From the NCBI RefSeq assembly GCF_028476545.1, contig NW_026731684.1, forward strand, positions 1 through 64,000: 64,000 bases of DNA, given 5' to 3'. Below are positions 1 through 11,639 of the stretch, in pieces; position 1 is the stretch's first letter; each line of letters opens with the position of its first letter. The DNA comes from Physella acuta. Taxonomy: Eukaryota; Mollusca; Gastropoda; Physidae. The position numbers were made by a program, and so were the translations under genes. The notes beneath the pieces are model-generated. The model had not been told where the DNA came from and ran no database searches. It saw only the letters and a program-made list of their open reading frames with translations.

Positions 1-46
1 GCTCCCGGGGACATATGTCCCCCCCCCCTTCGCTACGCCTCTGCAA
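1..46. mobile_element. 3' end of a MITE, family 1 (CAGTGGCGTAGC type)
   Basis: C-rich run followed by TCGCTACGCCTCTG, the right terminal inverted repeat of the abundant family described at 1277-1546. The left part lies outside the window. Confidence 0.7.
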
Positions 47-827
47 ATGGTCAATTTACATCATTGAGCGCCCCAGGCTTTTGTTTTTAGGCATGCCAGC
101 GTGTAGCATTGGTAAGCTTACACCAAACCTTTTTTTAGCGCAATTTCCATTCTGGAGAATTGCGTTTATTAACTCGTCATTTCTGGGAATGGATGGATGA
201 ATGAATGAATGTATGGATGAATGTGTGTCCGGGCTTTAAGTCGTATCTCCTCCTCAACGAAGCAATATCGATGACTAGTTCCAAAAGCGATTATGTTAAG
301 CAAGTTACTAGAATGAGCATAGGCCATAAAAATTCCGGGATTCTTTCATGTATTTCTCGGAAAAGCCAAAAAACCTCGAAAAAAATTCAGTTTTTTGCCC
401 ATATCTCGGCAACCAGACCACTTAGCGACTTGAAACATGTACCAATCGATTCCTGCCATAATTTAGAACAATATTGCCGAAGAAAGTTTTCAAAAATATC
501 CTCTCGTTCGGTCACAAATTTTAAAATTACATAAACACCTACAAACCGATCGTTCTTCTAGCTTGAACGCATCCCAGCATTATACGTCAGAGCTATTTTT
601 AGATAACATAAGGAAATTGCGCATAAATGTCACTAGACTTTTTTAATTAACTTGTTTTAACTTTTCCTTTCATTTATTTCATTTGTGATTTTATGTGAGT
701 TTGTGAATCTAATAAAACTTTTTCCCTTAATCACTTTAATTTTTATATGAGATTTATTTCTCAACGCAATGACCTTCATTACTTATCATTCTGCTGTTTT
801 AGAGCTATTCTAAACCCTGCACATGAG
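47..827. other. No gene recognised
   Basis: Moderately AT-rich sequence. The open frame at 205-534 (+) has no similarity I recognise, no splice context and no homopolymer-free upstream signal. I see nothing else here. Confidence 0.5.
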
Positions 828-1068
828 CAGAGTTTCTTCCAGGCATCTTTTCGGGGGGGGGGGGGGGGGGCTTTGCTCCCCCGAAAAATTTTCACCGCCC
901 CCCCCCTTCCCGAAATGAAATTTATATAATTTATATAGAAAATATATACTTTTAACAGTGTCCGCCCCCCCCCCGAAGAAAGTCTACCGCCCCCACCCCC
1001 CCGGAAAATTTCAAGTGCACCCCCCCCCCCCCCCCCCCCCCGGAGAAAAAAGTCTAGAAGAAACACTG
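828..1068. mobile_element. MITE, family 2 (CAGAGTTTCTTCCAG termini)
   Basis: Ends CAGAGTTTCTTCCAGGC and GAAGAAACACTG form an inverted repeat. The flanks are a perfect 8-bp target duplication, cacatgag (820-827 and 1069-1076), as in hAT elements. The interior has a conserved AT block (TATAGAAAATATATAC) between long G and C homopolymers. No coding capacity. Confidence 0.85.
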
Positions 1069-1276
1069 CACATGAGACAAAGAATACGTACTGATGTTAG
1101 AAGTATTGTTCTTCAATCCGGTACAGGGCTCTTCCGAATATTCACATGTATCAGTAGCGGGTCATAAATCAACTTTTTAGTTTTGGTCTGGCTGGGATCC
1201 AGTTTGATCCGATCCTAAGGGACACTCCCTAGAAATAAATTTAAAAAAAAAAACACTTTAGAAACTGGTATAGAAA

Positions 1277-1546
1277 CAGTGGCGTAGCGAGGTCGGGTGT
1301 CACCCGGTGCGGCACTTAATGGTGTCATCCCCCTCAGAGGCGTAGCGACTCTTCCCGGGGACAAAACTTTCAAGTTTCGATTTGCACCCTCCCCTCAAAC
1401 TTTCGATTAGCACCCCCCCCCCTCCAATTTTTCTCTATATATTATACTATTTTTTTGCTTTGGTGTAACCCCCCTAAATGGTTTCACCCGGTGCGGTTCG
1501 CACCCCCGCCCCCCCGCCCCCCCCCCCCCCCCTCGCTACGCCTCTG
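1277..1546. mobile_element. MITE, family 1 (CAGTGGCGTAGCGAGG termini)
   Basis: Left end CAGTGGCGTAGCGAGG and right end CTCGCTACGCCTCTG are inverted repeats. A perfect 8-bp target duplication tatagaaa flanks it (1269-1276, 1547-1554). TIR start and 8-bp duplication fit a non-autonomous hAT element. The interior carries TCGATTTGCACCCC and TTGCCTTGGTGTCACCC blocks shared by all copies, with poly-C runs. Confidence 0.9.
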
Positions 1547-1754
1547 TATAGAAATAATATGAATAGTACATGTCTGAATTATACACAGTTATGCTGCACT
1601 CCGCCGCGTTATCGTTTAACTAAAGAAGATTGCCATTGTTCTGTGGGCAGCCTTAGAGGCGTAGCTAGGAGAGGGCGGGTGGTGCGGCAGCCCCAGGCGA
1701 AGTCAAAAGGGAGTGCGCCAAACGAGGTAGATAATAATATAAAAAGCTCTTCAC

Positions 1755-1914
1755 CAGAGTTTCTTCCAGGCATCTCTTATATAATTTATATAGAAAATAT
1801 ATACTTTTAACAGTGTCCGCCGCCCCCCCCCCCCTCGAAGAAAGTCTACCGTCCCCCCGAAAATTTCATGTCGTCCCCCCCCCCCCCGGAGAAAAAAGTC
1901 TGAAAGAAACACTG
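1755..1914. mobile_element. MITE, family 2
   Basis: CAGAGTTTCTTCCAGGC to GAAAGAAACACTG, flanked by a perfect 8-bp duplication ctcttcac (1747-1754, 1915-1922). A shorter copy of the element at 828. Confidence 0.88.
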
Positions 1915-2196
1915 CTCTTCACTAAATAATATTGGGGCCTACACCGCAAGTAAAGAATACAGAATGCTGCTTGGGATTACGGATTTATTTAATTTACAGA
2001 TCAATTTTATGGGACCAAACTTACTAGGCAAATTAAGTGGTGGTGGAGGGGGGGGGACGCTTTTTGACTAATTCGAACAACTATGTTTAGGCCTATTTGG
2101 GGAAGTTGTGCAAAATAGCTAGAAATAAGACAATACAACACACGGGTCTTGTCCAGAGAAGCCCCGCCATTTTTTACAAGCTCCCTGAGGGTTAGG

Positions 2197-2533
2197 CAGT
2201 GGCGTAGCGAGGTCGGGTGTCACCCAGTGCGGCACTTAATGTGTCACCCCCACAGAGGCGTAGCGATCCGTCCCGGGGACAAGCTTTTAATTTTCGATTT
2301 GAACCCTCCCCCTCAAACTTTCTATTTGCACTCCCCCCCCCCCCCCCCCCCGCCCTCAAACTTTCCATTTGCACCTAATTAAAGACTATTTCACACTCAA
2401 AATTAATCACTTAATTAAGTGGAATTATCATTTTTCTATATATTTTACTATTTTTTTGCCTTGGTGTCCCCCTCCCTCAATGGTGTCACCCGTGCGCACC
2501 CCCCCGCCCACCCCCCCTCTCGCTACGCCTCTG
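2197..2533. mobile_element. MITE, family 1
   Basis: CAGTGGCGTAGCGAGG to CTCGCTACGCCTCTG. The flanks gggttagg and gagttagg match at 7 of 8 positions. The target site is a short TTAGGG-like tract (2534-2552). Confidence 0.85.
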
Positions 2534-2747
2534 GAGTTAGGGTTAGGGTTAAAGGTACCAAAATGCAGATTTTTTTCATGCAAATCATTAACGACTTGTC
2601 CCCGATTTTACACACTTCAATAAATTTTAAAAGTTTTCACAACCCATTTTTTAAAATATAAAAACAAATTTGATGGGGGGGGGGGGGTGGTTAACGTTCC
2701 GGCGGGGCTTATCTGGACAACCTCCCATGCCAACAAGACCAGCTTAC

Positions 2748-2868
2748 ATCCCGTATGGGAGCTCATTGCTGCAGCTGACAAAGTACCCAGCCAGACAGGC
2801 CTTGGGCTCGCAGATCTGGTAGTTGCCGTCCATCATACCCGTGCAGTCTCGCTCGACACAATTGGTTG
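2748..2868 (-). CDS. Paralogue exon 6: third first-half module
   Basis: Encodes CVERDCTGMMDGNYQIC then EPKACLAGYFVSC. 121 bp as in the partner, with acceptor TCCTAG and donor GTAAGC. No tandem array follows its donor, unlike exon 6 of the plus-strand copy. Confidence 0.8.
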
Positions 2869-2883
2869 CTAGGATAAACAAAT

Positions 2884-3265
2884 GCAATTAAAGCGAGAGT
2901 TATCTCCCTTTAACTTTCTTGTATATTCTTATGGAATAGTAGGGAGATGGCACTTTAATAAAACAAATACAGGTATTATCTCCCCTCAACGTTCTAATAT
3001 GTCATATATTCTTATGGAACAGTAAGGGAGATGGCACTTTAATAAAACAATTACAGGTATTATCTCCCTCAACGTTCTCATATGTCATATATCCTTATGG
3101 AACAGTAAGGGAGATGGCACTTTAATAAAAACAAATACAGGTATTATCTCCCTCAACGTTCTCATATGTCATGTATTCTTATTGAACAGTAAGGGAGATG
3201 GCACTTTTAATAAAACAAATACAGGTAAAGCGAGAGTTATCTCCCCTCGACGTTCTCGTACTTTC
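2884..3265. repeat. Tandem array, unit about 84 bp, 4 copies
   Basis: Units contain TATCTCCCTCAACGTTCTC and AGGGAGATGGCACTTTAATA. The array lies in the intron just upstream of paralogue exon 6 but does not copy exon sequence. Confidence 0.85.
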
Positions 3266-3578
3266 TTATGGGACAGTTAGGGTATGGGGGGGGGGGGGCA
3301 ATGTCCTACTGGGCTGGGGGTAATTGACAGGGGATAATGTAGGTGGGTGGGGGGGAATGTCCGGAGGGTAATTGACGGGGGGGGGGGGGGGTAATGCCCT
3401 GTTCCCACAATGTGTGCATACTAGAGTGGACATATATACGTTTACAAAGGAAACACCGATTAATTTTTTTAAAGTCAATTTAAACATCTAATCAAGTCAC
3501 ATTTTAATGTTACAGTGCACTGTTATCGAGTCTTGACCTGCGTAAAAATTTGAAACAAATCGGTTAGGTAGAAGTAAA

Positions 3579-4010
3579 ATGCTATTAGAAATCAGAATAG
3601 CAACTTTGGTTGCTAAACTATTGGACCCCCCAACCTCTTCATTATGCGGTTTATTTAAACTACTACTTCCGGAAACCGCAAATCGCTTAAAAGTGGATAG
3701 CCTAGTGAGAAAAAAAATCTTACACCTATGTATAAAATTTACACTTATGTTTTACGTATTTCAAAAATCGGAAATAAAGTACCCCTTCCTGATATCGGAA
3801 GTCAATCGACATTTGAGTGTAATTTCACTATGATATCGTTTACTTATAGATGAAACTTCATTTTCCGTTACCCGGTAATCGTTCCAAAGTTGACAGAAAA
3901 TTTTAAGAAAAGAGATAAACTTGTTTTCTTTAAATACAACATGGTTGCTAAACCTATAGGATCTCCATCCTCTTCATTATGCGGTTTATTTAAACTAACA
4001 TATCCAAACA
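3579..4010. repeat. Pair of diverged direct repeats in an intron
   Basis: TGGTTGCTAAAC followed by CCTCTTCATTATGCGGTTTA occurs near 3608-3660 and again near 3952-4000, about 345 bp apart. The region between holds nothing I recognise. Confidence 0.55.
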
Positions 4011-4029
4011 CATTTTTTTTTTAACTTAC

Positions 4030-4153
4030 GCTTGTTTTTCATGATCTTTTCCACAATCTCTTCCTCCTGTTTGCAAATCTCGTCTGACGGCCCCACACGT
4101 CTTGTTGGCGGGTTGGAACACGAGTTTCTCTCCAGGATTGATCTCACCACATC
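4030..4153 (-). pseudogene. Paralogue exon 5, frame-shifted
   Basis: Encodes CGEINPGEKLVFQPANKTC, matching the LVFQPSTKKC part of the intact copy. After an extra G the frame continues as GPSDEICKQEEEIVEKIM. Donor AAGC|GTAAGT is a normal GT site where the intact copy has GC. Confidence 0.7.
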
Positions 4154-4189
4154 CTGAACGTGACGTCACGAAAGGGCGAGTAAGTCAGT

Positions 4190-4396
4190 AAATATAGCTT
4201 TATGAGCCTGGGCAGATGAGGGGATAGTGTGGTCGGCACTGTACTAAACCGATTTTTTAAACATTTCTCTAACATGAGTCAGGTACTTATTTACCGCTGA
4301 GTAGGCTCAGCGATGTTCTACGGACTAAAGCTTGAGATCTGAACTCGAGACTTTAAGGTTAGTAGTCGAACGCTCTACAACCTGACCACCACGGTC
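4190..4396 (-). mobile_element. tRNA-derived SINE (minus)
   Basis: Contains the body motif GATAGTGTGGTCGGCACT and, toward the right end, the antisense B-box and A-box of the tRNA-like head (GAACTCGAGAC, CGCTCTAC). Related to the SINE at 37976. Confidence 0.75.
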
Positions 4397-5043
4397 ACTT
4401 TTGTAATTAAGTGGGGTAGTTTTACACTATGCTTTAATTTTAACGTTGTGAATATGAAAAATAATAAGTTTATAGTTTAATTTTCACATATAATTTCTTC
4501 AATGAAAAGCGAAACTAGCATAACATAACTGCAAACATATGTAACACATATGGTTACCATCCAAGGTGGGATCACAAATAAAGTTTTAAAGTCATTGAGT
4601 TGCGGCCCCTGTGAGGCCGTAGCCCTGTTGATGTAGTTGTGTTGCATGCTCTTGTGAGCGATTTTACCTGTGCCCCATGTCATGTGTGTCATGTGACATG
4701 GGACTATGGGTAGTCATACGCAAGGCTGCTGTCTGTGGACACGGTGACGGTACCAAGATGTAGACCTAATGAAGGGCTGCAGTTTTTGTTTCTCTTTGTG
4801 TTTTTTTCTGTTCTTCTTGTATTCATCTGTACAACTACTGTTGTACTGCATCGCCGTCATGGCTCGATGCCGTGAATAAATCCAGTACTTGACAACAACT
4901 GTCGGTGTCAGCGTGTTCTAAATCTCAGGGTCAGCCCGTCTTAACCACAACACCTCAGTGGGTAAAAGCATCCCAACTGAGTGAGGGTTACACATACATC
5001 AGGCTAAAGATTAGCAAACGATGTAAGAAGTATCAATTCTACT
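4397..5043. other. No gene recognised
   Basis: Intron of the damaged paralogue. It contains AATAAATCCAG near 4875 in a T-rich context, which could be an old polyadenylation or LTR-like remnant. I could not establish boundaries. Confidence 0.4.
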
Positions 5044-5118
5044 CAGTGGCGGAACTAGAAAAAAAGGGCCACCCCGCAAAAAATTTTTTTAGCCCCCCCC
5101 CCCATATGAATATATAGG

Positions 5119-5195
<77 letters not shown>

Positions 5196-5401
5196 CGAAG
5201 GAAAAATGAGCGTGGGGTGGTGTCTATAGAATAAAGATAATTCAACCGCAGCTACTGTATTCTTTTTTTACAAAACAAACATCAAGTCAAAGATGCAAGA
5301 AATTTTTTTTTAATAATTGTTTATGGTCGGCCGTGGGCCCCTAAATGGCGTGGGCCCCCCCCCGCATTGCGGGGTCTGGCGGCACTGTAGTTCCGCCCCT
5401 G
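5044..5401. mobile_element. hAT-type MITE (CAGTGGCGGAACTA termini) with (TA)n
   Basis: Left CAGTGGCGGAACTA and right TAGTTCCGCCCCTG are inverted repeats. The flanks attctact and attctaat agree at 7 of 8 positions. A (TA)n tract at 5119-5194 sits inside. No coding capacity. Confidence 0.82.
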
Positions 5402-5465
5402 ATTCTAATACAATAACACCTACCACAACCATCCTTGTGTACTAGCGGAAATGACAGGGACTTAC

Positions 5466-5579
5466 ACTTTCTTCATGACACCGTTCTCGCATTTCGCATA
5501 ATACCTTCAAAGCATTGGCCTCCACACAGTGGGTAGTCCCCATCTTTACGATATGAGCATCCATAGGTTAAACAAGATC
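5466..5579 (-). pseudogene. Paralogue exon 4 with a one-base deletion
   Basis: Reads SCLTYGCSYRKDGDYPLC then GGQCFEG before the frame is lost. Realigned to the partner exon, one base is missing after the FEG codons. Acceptor CCTACAG and donor GTAAGT are intact. Confidence 0.75.
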
Positions 5580-5689
5580 CTGTAGGTTGAAGGGTAAATA
5601 AATAAATAGATGAACATGCACAAGCGGTCTACATGAAGGATTGCTGGATTTTTTTTTTACGCTTCTATGGTTGAATTACTTTAGATACA

Positions 5690-6106
5690 AACATACATAA
5701 ATGATAAGAATTTTCTTAGATACAAACATACGTAAATGATAAGAATTTTCTTAGATACAAACATACATAAATGATAAGAATTTTCTTAAAAAACAAACAT
5801 ACATAAATGATAAGAATTTTTTTAGATACACACATACATAAATGATAAGAATTTTCTTAAATACAAACATACATAAATGATAAGAATTTTCTTAGATACA
5901 TACATAAATGATAAGAAATTTTCTTAGATACAAAAATACATAAATGATAAGAATTTTCTTAGATACAAATATACATAAATGATAAGAATTTTCTTAAATA
6001 CAAACATACATAAATGATAAGAATTTTCTTAAATACAAACATACATAAATGATAAGAATTTTCTTAGATACAAACATACATAAATGATGAGAATTTTCAT
6101 AAATGA
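5690..6106. repeat. 35-bp tandem array, about 12 copies
   Basis: Units read TTAGATACAAACATACATAA then ATGATAAGAATTTTC with little divergence. It lies in the intron between paralogue exons 3 and 4. Confidence 0.92.
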
Positions 6107-6184
6107 TATTTTCACGAGTTGGCGTGTTTCTTTATATTGAACATTCCGAGATTCTAATATTTCGTGATTATAATGTTCTGAGAT

Positions 6185-6442
6185 CAGTGTTTCTTCCAGA
6201 CTTTTTTCTCCGGGGGGGGGGGGGGGGGGGGGGGGGTGGGGAGGGGGGGGGCACTTGAAATTTTCGGGGGGGGGGGAGGTAGACTTTCTTCGGGGGGACG
6301 GACACTATATAAGTATATATTTTCTATATAAATTTCATTTCGTTCGGGGGGGGGGGGGGCGGAGTCCGTCCGTCCGTCGTCGTCCGTCGTCCCCCCTCCC
6401 CCCCCCCCCCCCCCCCCGAAGAAATGCATGGAAAAAACTCTG
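6185..6442. mobile_element. MITE, family 2
   Basis: CAGTGTTTCTTCCAGAC to GGAAAAAACTCTG. The flanks tctgagat and tctgagaa match at 7 of 8. It contains a G run of more than 20 bases near its left end and a C run near the right. Confidence 0.82.
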
Positions 6443-7015
6443 TCTGAGAAGGAACATTCCGAAACATGCAAGTTCTGTAATACGAACGTTATGAGATTCG
6501 AAACTTTATGAGTATAGAATGTTTTGAGATGCGTGCTTTCCTACTGGCTAAATTTCTGAACTCAAAGACATATTTTTAAAAAATGTTTCCAGACTGAAAC
6601 GCTTCGAAGTACGAACAACCGAATATAGGCACATTCCGACATACGAACGCGCCAATCTATGAAGGCTCAGTCTTTAAGCCCAAGACACTTTCGATAAGTT
6701 TAGTTTCGTTATCGTTTCTTCATTTATCGACAAAATGTTTAGTGATAAACGCCTAAAATTGTAAGTGTGTAGAGTCAAGATTTACGTTATCTTAAAGCCA
6801 GTTGTTAATGTGTCGATCTGAAATGTAAAGCGGGCATGTGTGTAACAATGTAAGAAAAACTGTAATCTAAACCGAAAAGTCTCGAGTTCGAGCCCTCGGA
6901 CAAATGAGGCTCGTTAGCTGGGGACAGTCACTTTTCTAGGAGAAGAGTTATAATGTCTAGCAAATATCATCATCTGTTACCGTTTGTGCCCAAGACACAT
7001 GGGGGGAGGAGGGGG

Positions 7016-7205
7016 GGGGTAGATGAAGCAGAACTCATCAGTTTCAAGGACCTCGGCATAGGAAGAGATAGTGTGGTCAGCTTTATTCCCAGTCGCGTTG
7101 GTTTCTTTAGTCTTGTACCCATTGTTACTTGGTGGACTCATTGAAGTATTATAGACACGAACTCGCGTTTTAAACTGGAGACTTTTGGGTTAACAGTAGT
7201 AAAAA
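7016..7205 (-). mobile_element. SINE fragment (minus)
   Basis: Shares AGATGAAGCAGAACTCATC, CCTCGGCATA and GATAGTGTGGTCAGC with the other SINE bodies. The tRNA head is diverged. Confidence 0.6.
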
Positions 7206-7285
7206 CTCTATCAAATCGGTGATTCGTTTTAACCCCTTTGCTTCACAGGGCTCTACAGGTATAACTCAGTCACGAATCAACTTAC

Positions 7286-7413
7286 TGACTTCAAATTCCG
7301 GAGTGCTGCAGATTTTGTTGCTGAACATGCACGCGCCCATGGACGGGTCGAAGATGAGTCTCGCGGTGTACTTGGTGCCGTTATCATGGAAGTACTCACC
7401 AAGCGCACACGGC
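7286..7413 (-). CDS. Paralogue exon 3: second-half cysteine module
   Basis: Encodes PCALGEYFHDNGTKY, then ARLIFDPSMGAC and NKIC, pattern C-x25-C-x6-C. Acceptor TTTTTAG, donor GTAAGT. 128 bp, phases 2 to 1, the same as its partner at 25880-26007. Confidence 0.88.
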
Positions 7414-7617
7414 CTAAAAATAAATTGCTGATTGTCTCTATTCGTGTGGTAGTTAAGTAAATTTTAATGTGGTTTTTGACTAACATCTATTCATCGAAAG
7501 ATTGTAATGCGACATGCGAGTGTTATATATAAAAAAAATATATTTTTAAAAAGTCAATACAAAACTTACAGAGGTGGTAAATATTTAAAAAAAAATTAAT
7601 TGTGTATTGTTCAGTGC

Positions 7618-7793
<176 letters not shown>

Positions 7794-8048
7794 TATACAT
7801 GTAATATATGTATGTGTATGTGTGAGATGGAGGTGGGGTAGGTGGTGTTTTTTAAAAATATGTAAAAAAAAAAAGCTTTCGTAGACTTTTCAAAAAAAAA
7901 GAAACATGTTTTACAGATAGACAAAAAACTACGTTTCTCTAATACTCCGAAACAGACTTGAACATAACTGAACTTCCCTCTCCCCCTCACACATACACAC
8001 TCACACAAACATACCCCTCACCCAAAAGCCGTCCTTTCGTGTACTCAC

Positions 8049-8163
8049 ATTTCAGTACCATGGCCATCAGCACACGACATAAAGTACCCATCTTCGCATT
8101 TTTCACCGCACAAGACGTAATTGCCATCAGTTCTATTTCCGCAGTCGGAAATACATGTTTCAG
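8049..8163 (-). CDS. Paralogue exon 2: first-half cysteine module
   Basis: Encodes AETCISDCGNRTDGNYVLC followed by EKCEDGYFMSC. Cysteine spacing C-x3-C-x10-C-x3-C-x7-C, identical to exon 2 of the intact copy. Acceptor CCGCAAG, donor GTGAGT. Confidence 0.85.
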
Positions 8164-8204
8164 CTTGCGGACAGAATGTAAGCAATATATAAATAAATAA
8201 ATAA

Positions 8205-8273
<69 letters not shown>

Positions 8274-8344
8274 CGCACAAAGAGACAGAATGTATGTTGC
8301 GTCTTAACGTTAAGTTGCGTCTATCATTGTTCGACAATTATTAG

Positions 8345-8505
8345 TGGGCCTGAAACAGTGGCACCTTCTAAATTGCTATTCAGAGGTCGGAAACAGTGGC
8401 ACCTTATAGTTTGCTATTCAGAGGTTTGAAACAAGTGTGACCTTCTAATTTGCTATTTAGAGGCCCTAAACAGCGGCACCTTCTAAATTGCTACTCAGAG
8501 GCTAG
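8345..8505. repeat. Short tandem array, unit about 55 bp, 3-4 copies
   Basis: Units share AACAGTGGCACCTTCTAA and TTGCTATTCAGAGG. It lies in intron 1 of the paralogue. Confidence 0.75.
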
Positions 8506-8655
8506 TTAATATGCAACGCTCTCAAGTGCTATTGACAGGCTTAGAGAAAAAATGCTCTTATTTGAGACTATGAAAACGTGTATTCTACATTACACGACAA
8601 ATGTTCGTCTAATCGAAATGCCCTCTATATTAAAATTTTAAAGTATATATTTCAC

Positions 8656-8722
8656 CTTCTATAGTGTGTAGAGCGTACACAAGGATCATCAAAACGTCTA
8701 ACATTGTTGTAAGCGAGGCCAT
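8656..8722 (-). CDS. Paralogue exon 1: signal peptide
   Basis: Starts MASLTTMLDVLMILVYAL, a typical hydrophobic leader of 22 residues plus one base, then a donor GTGAAA. Phase 1, as in exon 1 of the plus-strand copy. It precedes the first cysteine module. Confidence 0.75.
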
Positions 8723-8867
8723 TGTTGAATGATGGTGTGGTGTTACATGGAGCTTTTATCGTAGATGTGGTTGGGGGAGACGAAATGTGGAGTTGTCGCC
8801 CTGAATTAATCCAGAAAAGATTTACGTTAATGAAGAGCGTCCGTTGCTGAAATACAGACATACAGAT

Positions 8868-9235
8868 AGACCAGACAGACAAACTAGACAGACCAGACAG
8901 ACCAGACAGAAAGACAGGCAGCCTAGACATACAGACAGGCCAGACATACAGACAGACCAGACAGACCAGACAGACCAGACAGAAAGACAGGCAGCCTAGA
9001 CATACAGACAGGCCAGACATACAGACAGACCAGACATACAAACTATACAGACCAGACAGACTAGACATACAGAGAGACCAGACAGACAGACTAGACATAC
9101 AGACAGACCAGACAGACAGACCAGACATACATACAGACCAGACATACTAGACAAAAAGACAGACAGCCTAGACATACTAGACAGACTAGTCAGACTAGAC
9201 ATACAGACAGACCAGACACACTACACAGACCAGAT
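8868..9235. repeat. CAGACAGACCAGACATA array
   Basis: Degenerate short tandem units built from AGACATACAGACAGACC. Open frames across it on the minus strand are repeat translations. The segment 9230-9300 adds TCTAGATC palindromes. Confidence 0.9.
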
Positions 9236-9752
9236 AGAATCTAGAATAGTCTAGACTCTATAGAGATCTAATCTAGATCTAGAGTCTAGTCTAGACTAGG
9301 TTTCATTGTAGAGTAATTTAAAAACACACGTTCACATTATTTTAGTTTCAGTATTTTTATTCTAGTAAACGTAGATCTATAGATCTAGGTCTATTTACAT
9401 ACCAGTTAAAATGCTAACCGTCAAGTGAAATTCTTCGGCAAGCAATTTTTAAAAACAACTCTACATTTTTAGATATTTTTTTTTCAAACTTACCACCACT
9501 ATCTCCATGTTCAGCCTCGAAACAGAATTTCGTTGTCACTAGCTCTTGCGCAAAAAGAAAACGCGGGATTTGATTACGTCATTTGATGTTGATCATTGGT
9601 CCAATTGTTTGAAGGATCAATAAGAAGATGGATAAATTATATTGTTTGGTGGACGGGGTGTTAGTTTATTTCATTTTGTTGGTGGGTGTTGGTTGGGTGG
9701 ATATAGTGAGGTGGACATGGCTTGGTGGAGTGGAGAGGTAGTCGTGGTTGGG

Positions 9753-10806
9753 TGGATATGGTTGGGTGAATATGGTTGGGTGAATATGGTTGGGTGGATA
9801 TGGTTGGGTGGATACGGTTGGGTGAATATGGTTGGGTGAATATGGTTGGGTGAATATGGTTGGGTGGATATGGTTGGGTGAATATGGTTGGGTGAATATG
9901 GTTGGGTGAATAAGGTTGGGTGAATATGGTTGGGTGGATATGGTTGGGTGAATATGATTGGGTGAATATGGTTGGGTGGATATGGTTGGGTGGATATGGT
10001 TGGGTGGGTATGGTTGGGTGGGTATGGTTGGGTGGATGCGGATAGTTTGTCGTAGTTATGTGGGTATGGCTAGGTGGATATGATTAGGTAAGCATGGTTG
10101 CAGGAATATGTTTCAGTGGATATGGTTGTGTTGATAAGGTCGGGTGGATAGGTTGTCGTAGATGGATGGATATGGTTTGGTGGATATGGTTGGGTGGATA
10201 TGGTTTGGTGGATATGGTTTGGTGGAAATTGTTTTGTGGATATGGTTTGGTGGATATGGTTTGGTGGATATGGTTTGGTGGATATGGTTTGGTGGATATG
10301 GTTTGGTGGATATGCTTGGGTGGATATGCTTGGGTGGATATGGTTTGGTGGATATGGTTTGGTGGATATGGTTTGGTGGATATGGTTTGGTGGATATGCT
10401 TGGGTGGATATGGTTTGGTGGATATGGTTTGGTGGATATGGTTTGGTGGATATGGTTTGGTGGATATACTTGGATTGATATGGTTGGGTGGATATGGTTG
10501 GGTGGATATGGTTTGGTGGATTTGTTTTGTTGGATATGGTTTGGTGGATATGGTTTGGTGGATATGGTGTGGTGGATATGGTTTGGTGGATATGGTTTGG
10601 TGGATATGCTTGGATGGATATGGTTGGGTGGATATGGTTTGGTGGATATGGTTGTGTTGATAAGGTTGGGGGGATAGGTTGTCGTAGATGGGTGGATATG
10701 GTTAGGTGGATATGGTTCAGTCGATATGGTTCAGTGAATATGGTTGAGCTGATAGGAATGGCTAGATATTGTTTAGTGGATATGGTTGGGTGAATACGGT
10801 TGAAAT
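9753..10806. repeat. 14-bp minisatellite, about 1.05 kb
   Basis: Units TGGTTGGGTGGATA and TGGTTTGGTGGATA, with domains of one or the other variant. Long open frames on both strands come only from the repeat and are not genes. Confidence 0.95.
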
Positions 10807-11164
10807 ATCTCATGATACTGAATACAAATATACTTTCAGTGTTCTAATAACTTATAGCAAATGTCAAAAGAAACGAAGGAATTCTACTTCATCAGCTACA
10901 TGGATTGTGAGGTCCAAAAATGGGAACTTGTTATAATATTTTACAGACCAAGGAGATGGATATTTGAGGTGATCATCGCCGAGTTGGGCAGTCACAAGAA
11001 AATACAAATGGCGACAATTCATGTAAAGAGCGTTATGTGAGTTACTAAGGATAAGTTAGTATGGCTAAACGTTCACAGCCATAACCACGTACTTTTATTG
11101 CTTCACCTCGATAGGAGGGTCTCAAGAATTGGACGTTCCGAGCTTAAGAACGGGGTTTCTTCTT
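10807..11164. other. No gene recognised
   Basis: Unique sequence with no convincing exon, RNA or element end. Confidence 0.45.
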
Positions 11165-11305
11165 GGCTTCTCTTCGTGGAGAGGGGGGGGGGGGGTGTTG
11201 TCACGTCTGTCTACCGCCCCTCCCCCAAACGAAATAGAATTTATATAGATAATATTTACTATAACCAGTGTCAGCCCCCCACCCACCCCCAGGAGCATCG
11301 TTTAT
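11165..11305. mobile_element. Degenerate family 2 MITE fragment
   Basis: Keeps GTCTACCGCCCC, GAAATAGAATTTATATAGA and CCAGTGTCAGCCCCCC from the family interior. The ends are eroded. Confidence 0.55.
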
Positions 11306-11639
11306 CAAAAATATATAGGCAACAAGGGAGTACCTAGCTAATTACAGTGAAAATTATTTAAAACTGTCTAAAATATAACTTATTTCCCCTGAAAAACAAT
11401 AAAAATACAGATATCTATTTATGTTACCTTTTTGCACTAGAAAAACTTATGTTATAATATATTTTACTTAAAACGTAGAAACATAATAAAAATTAAAAAC
11501 AACAATCACATATAGTGTATTTGTTAAATTATAATTTAACTAAAGCGTTGACAACCTAAATAAGAGCTTCATCACAATAGATTAGGACATTTCATTTAAT
11601 TACTGAAGTTGGGTGATCACATACCAATGTGCTTTTGTT

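Noticed and set aside
4680-4895. Possible solo LTR ending near AATAAATCCAG
   Set aside because: No matching second copy, no convincing terminal pair and no target duplication in the window.
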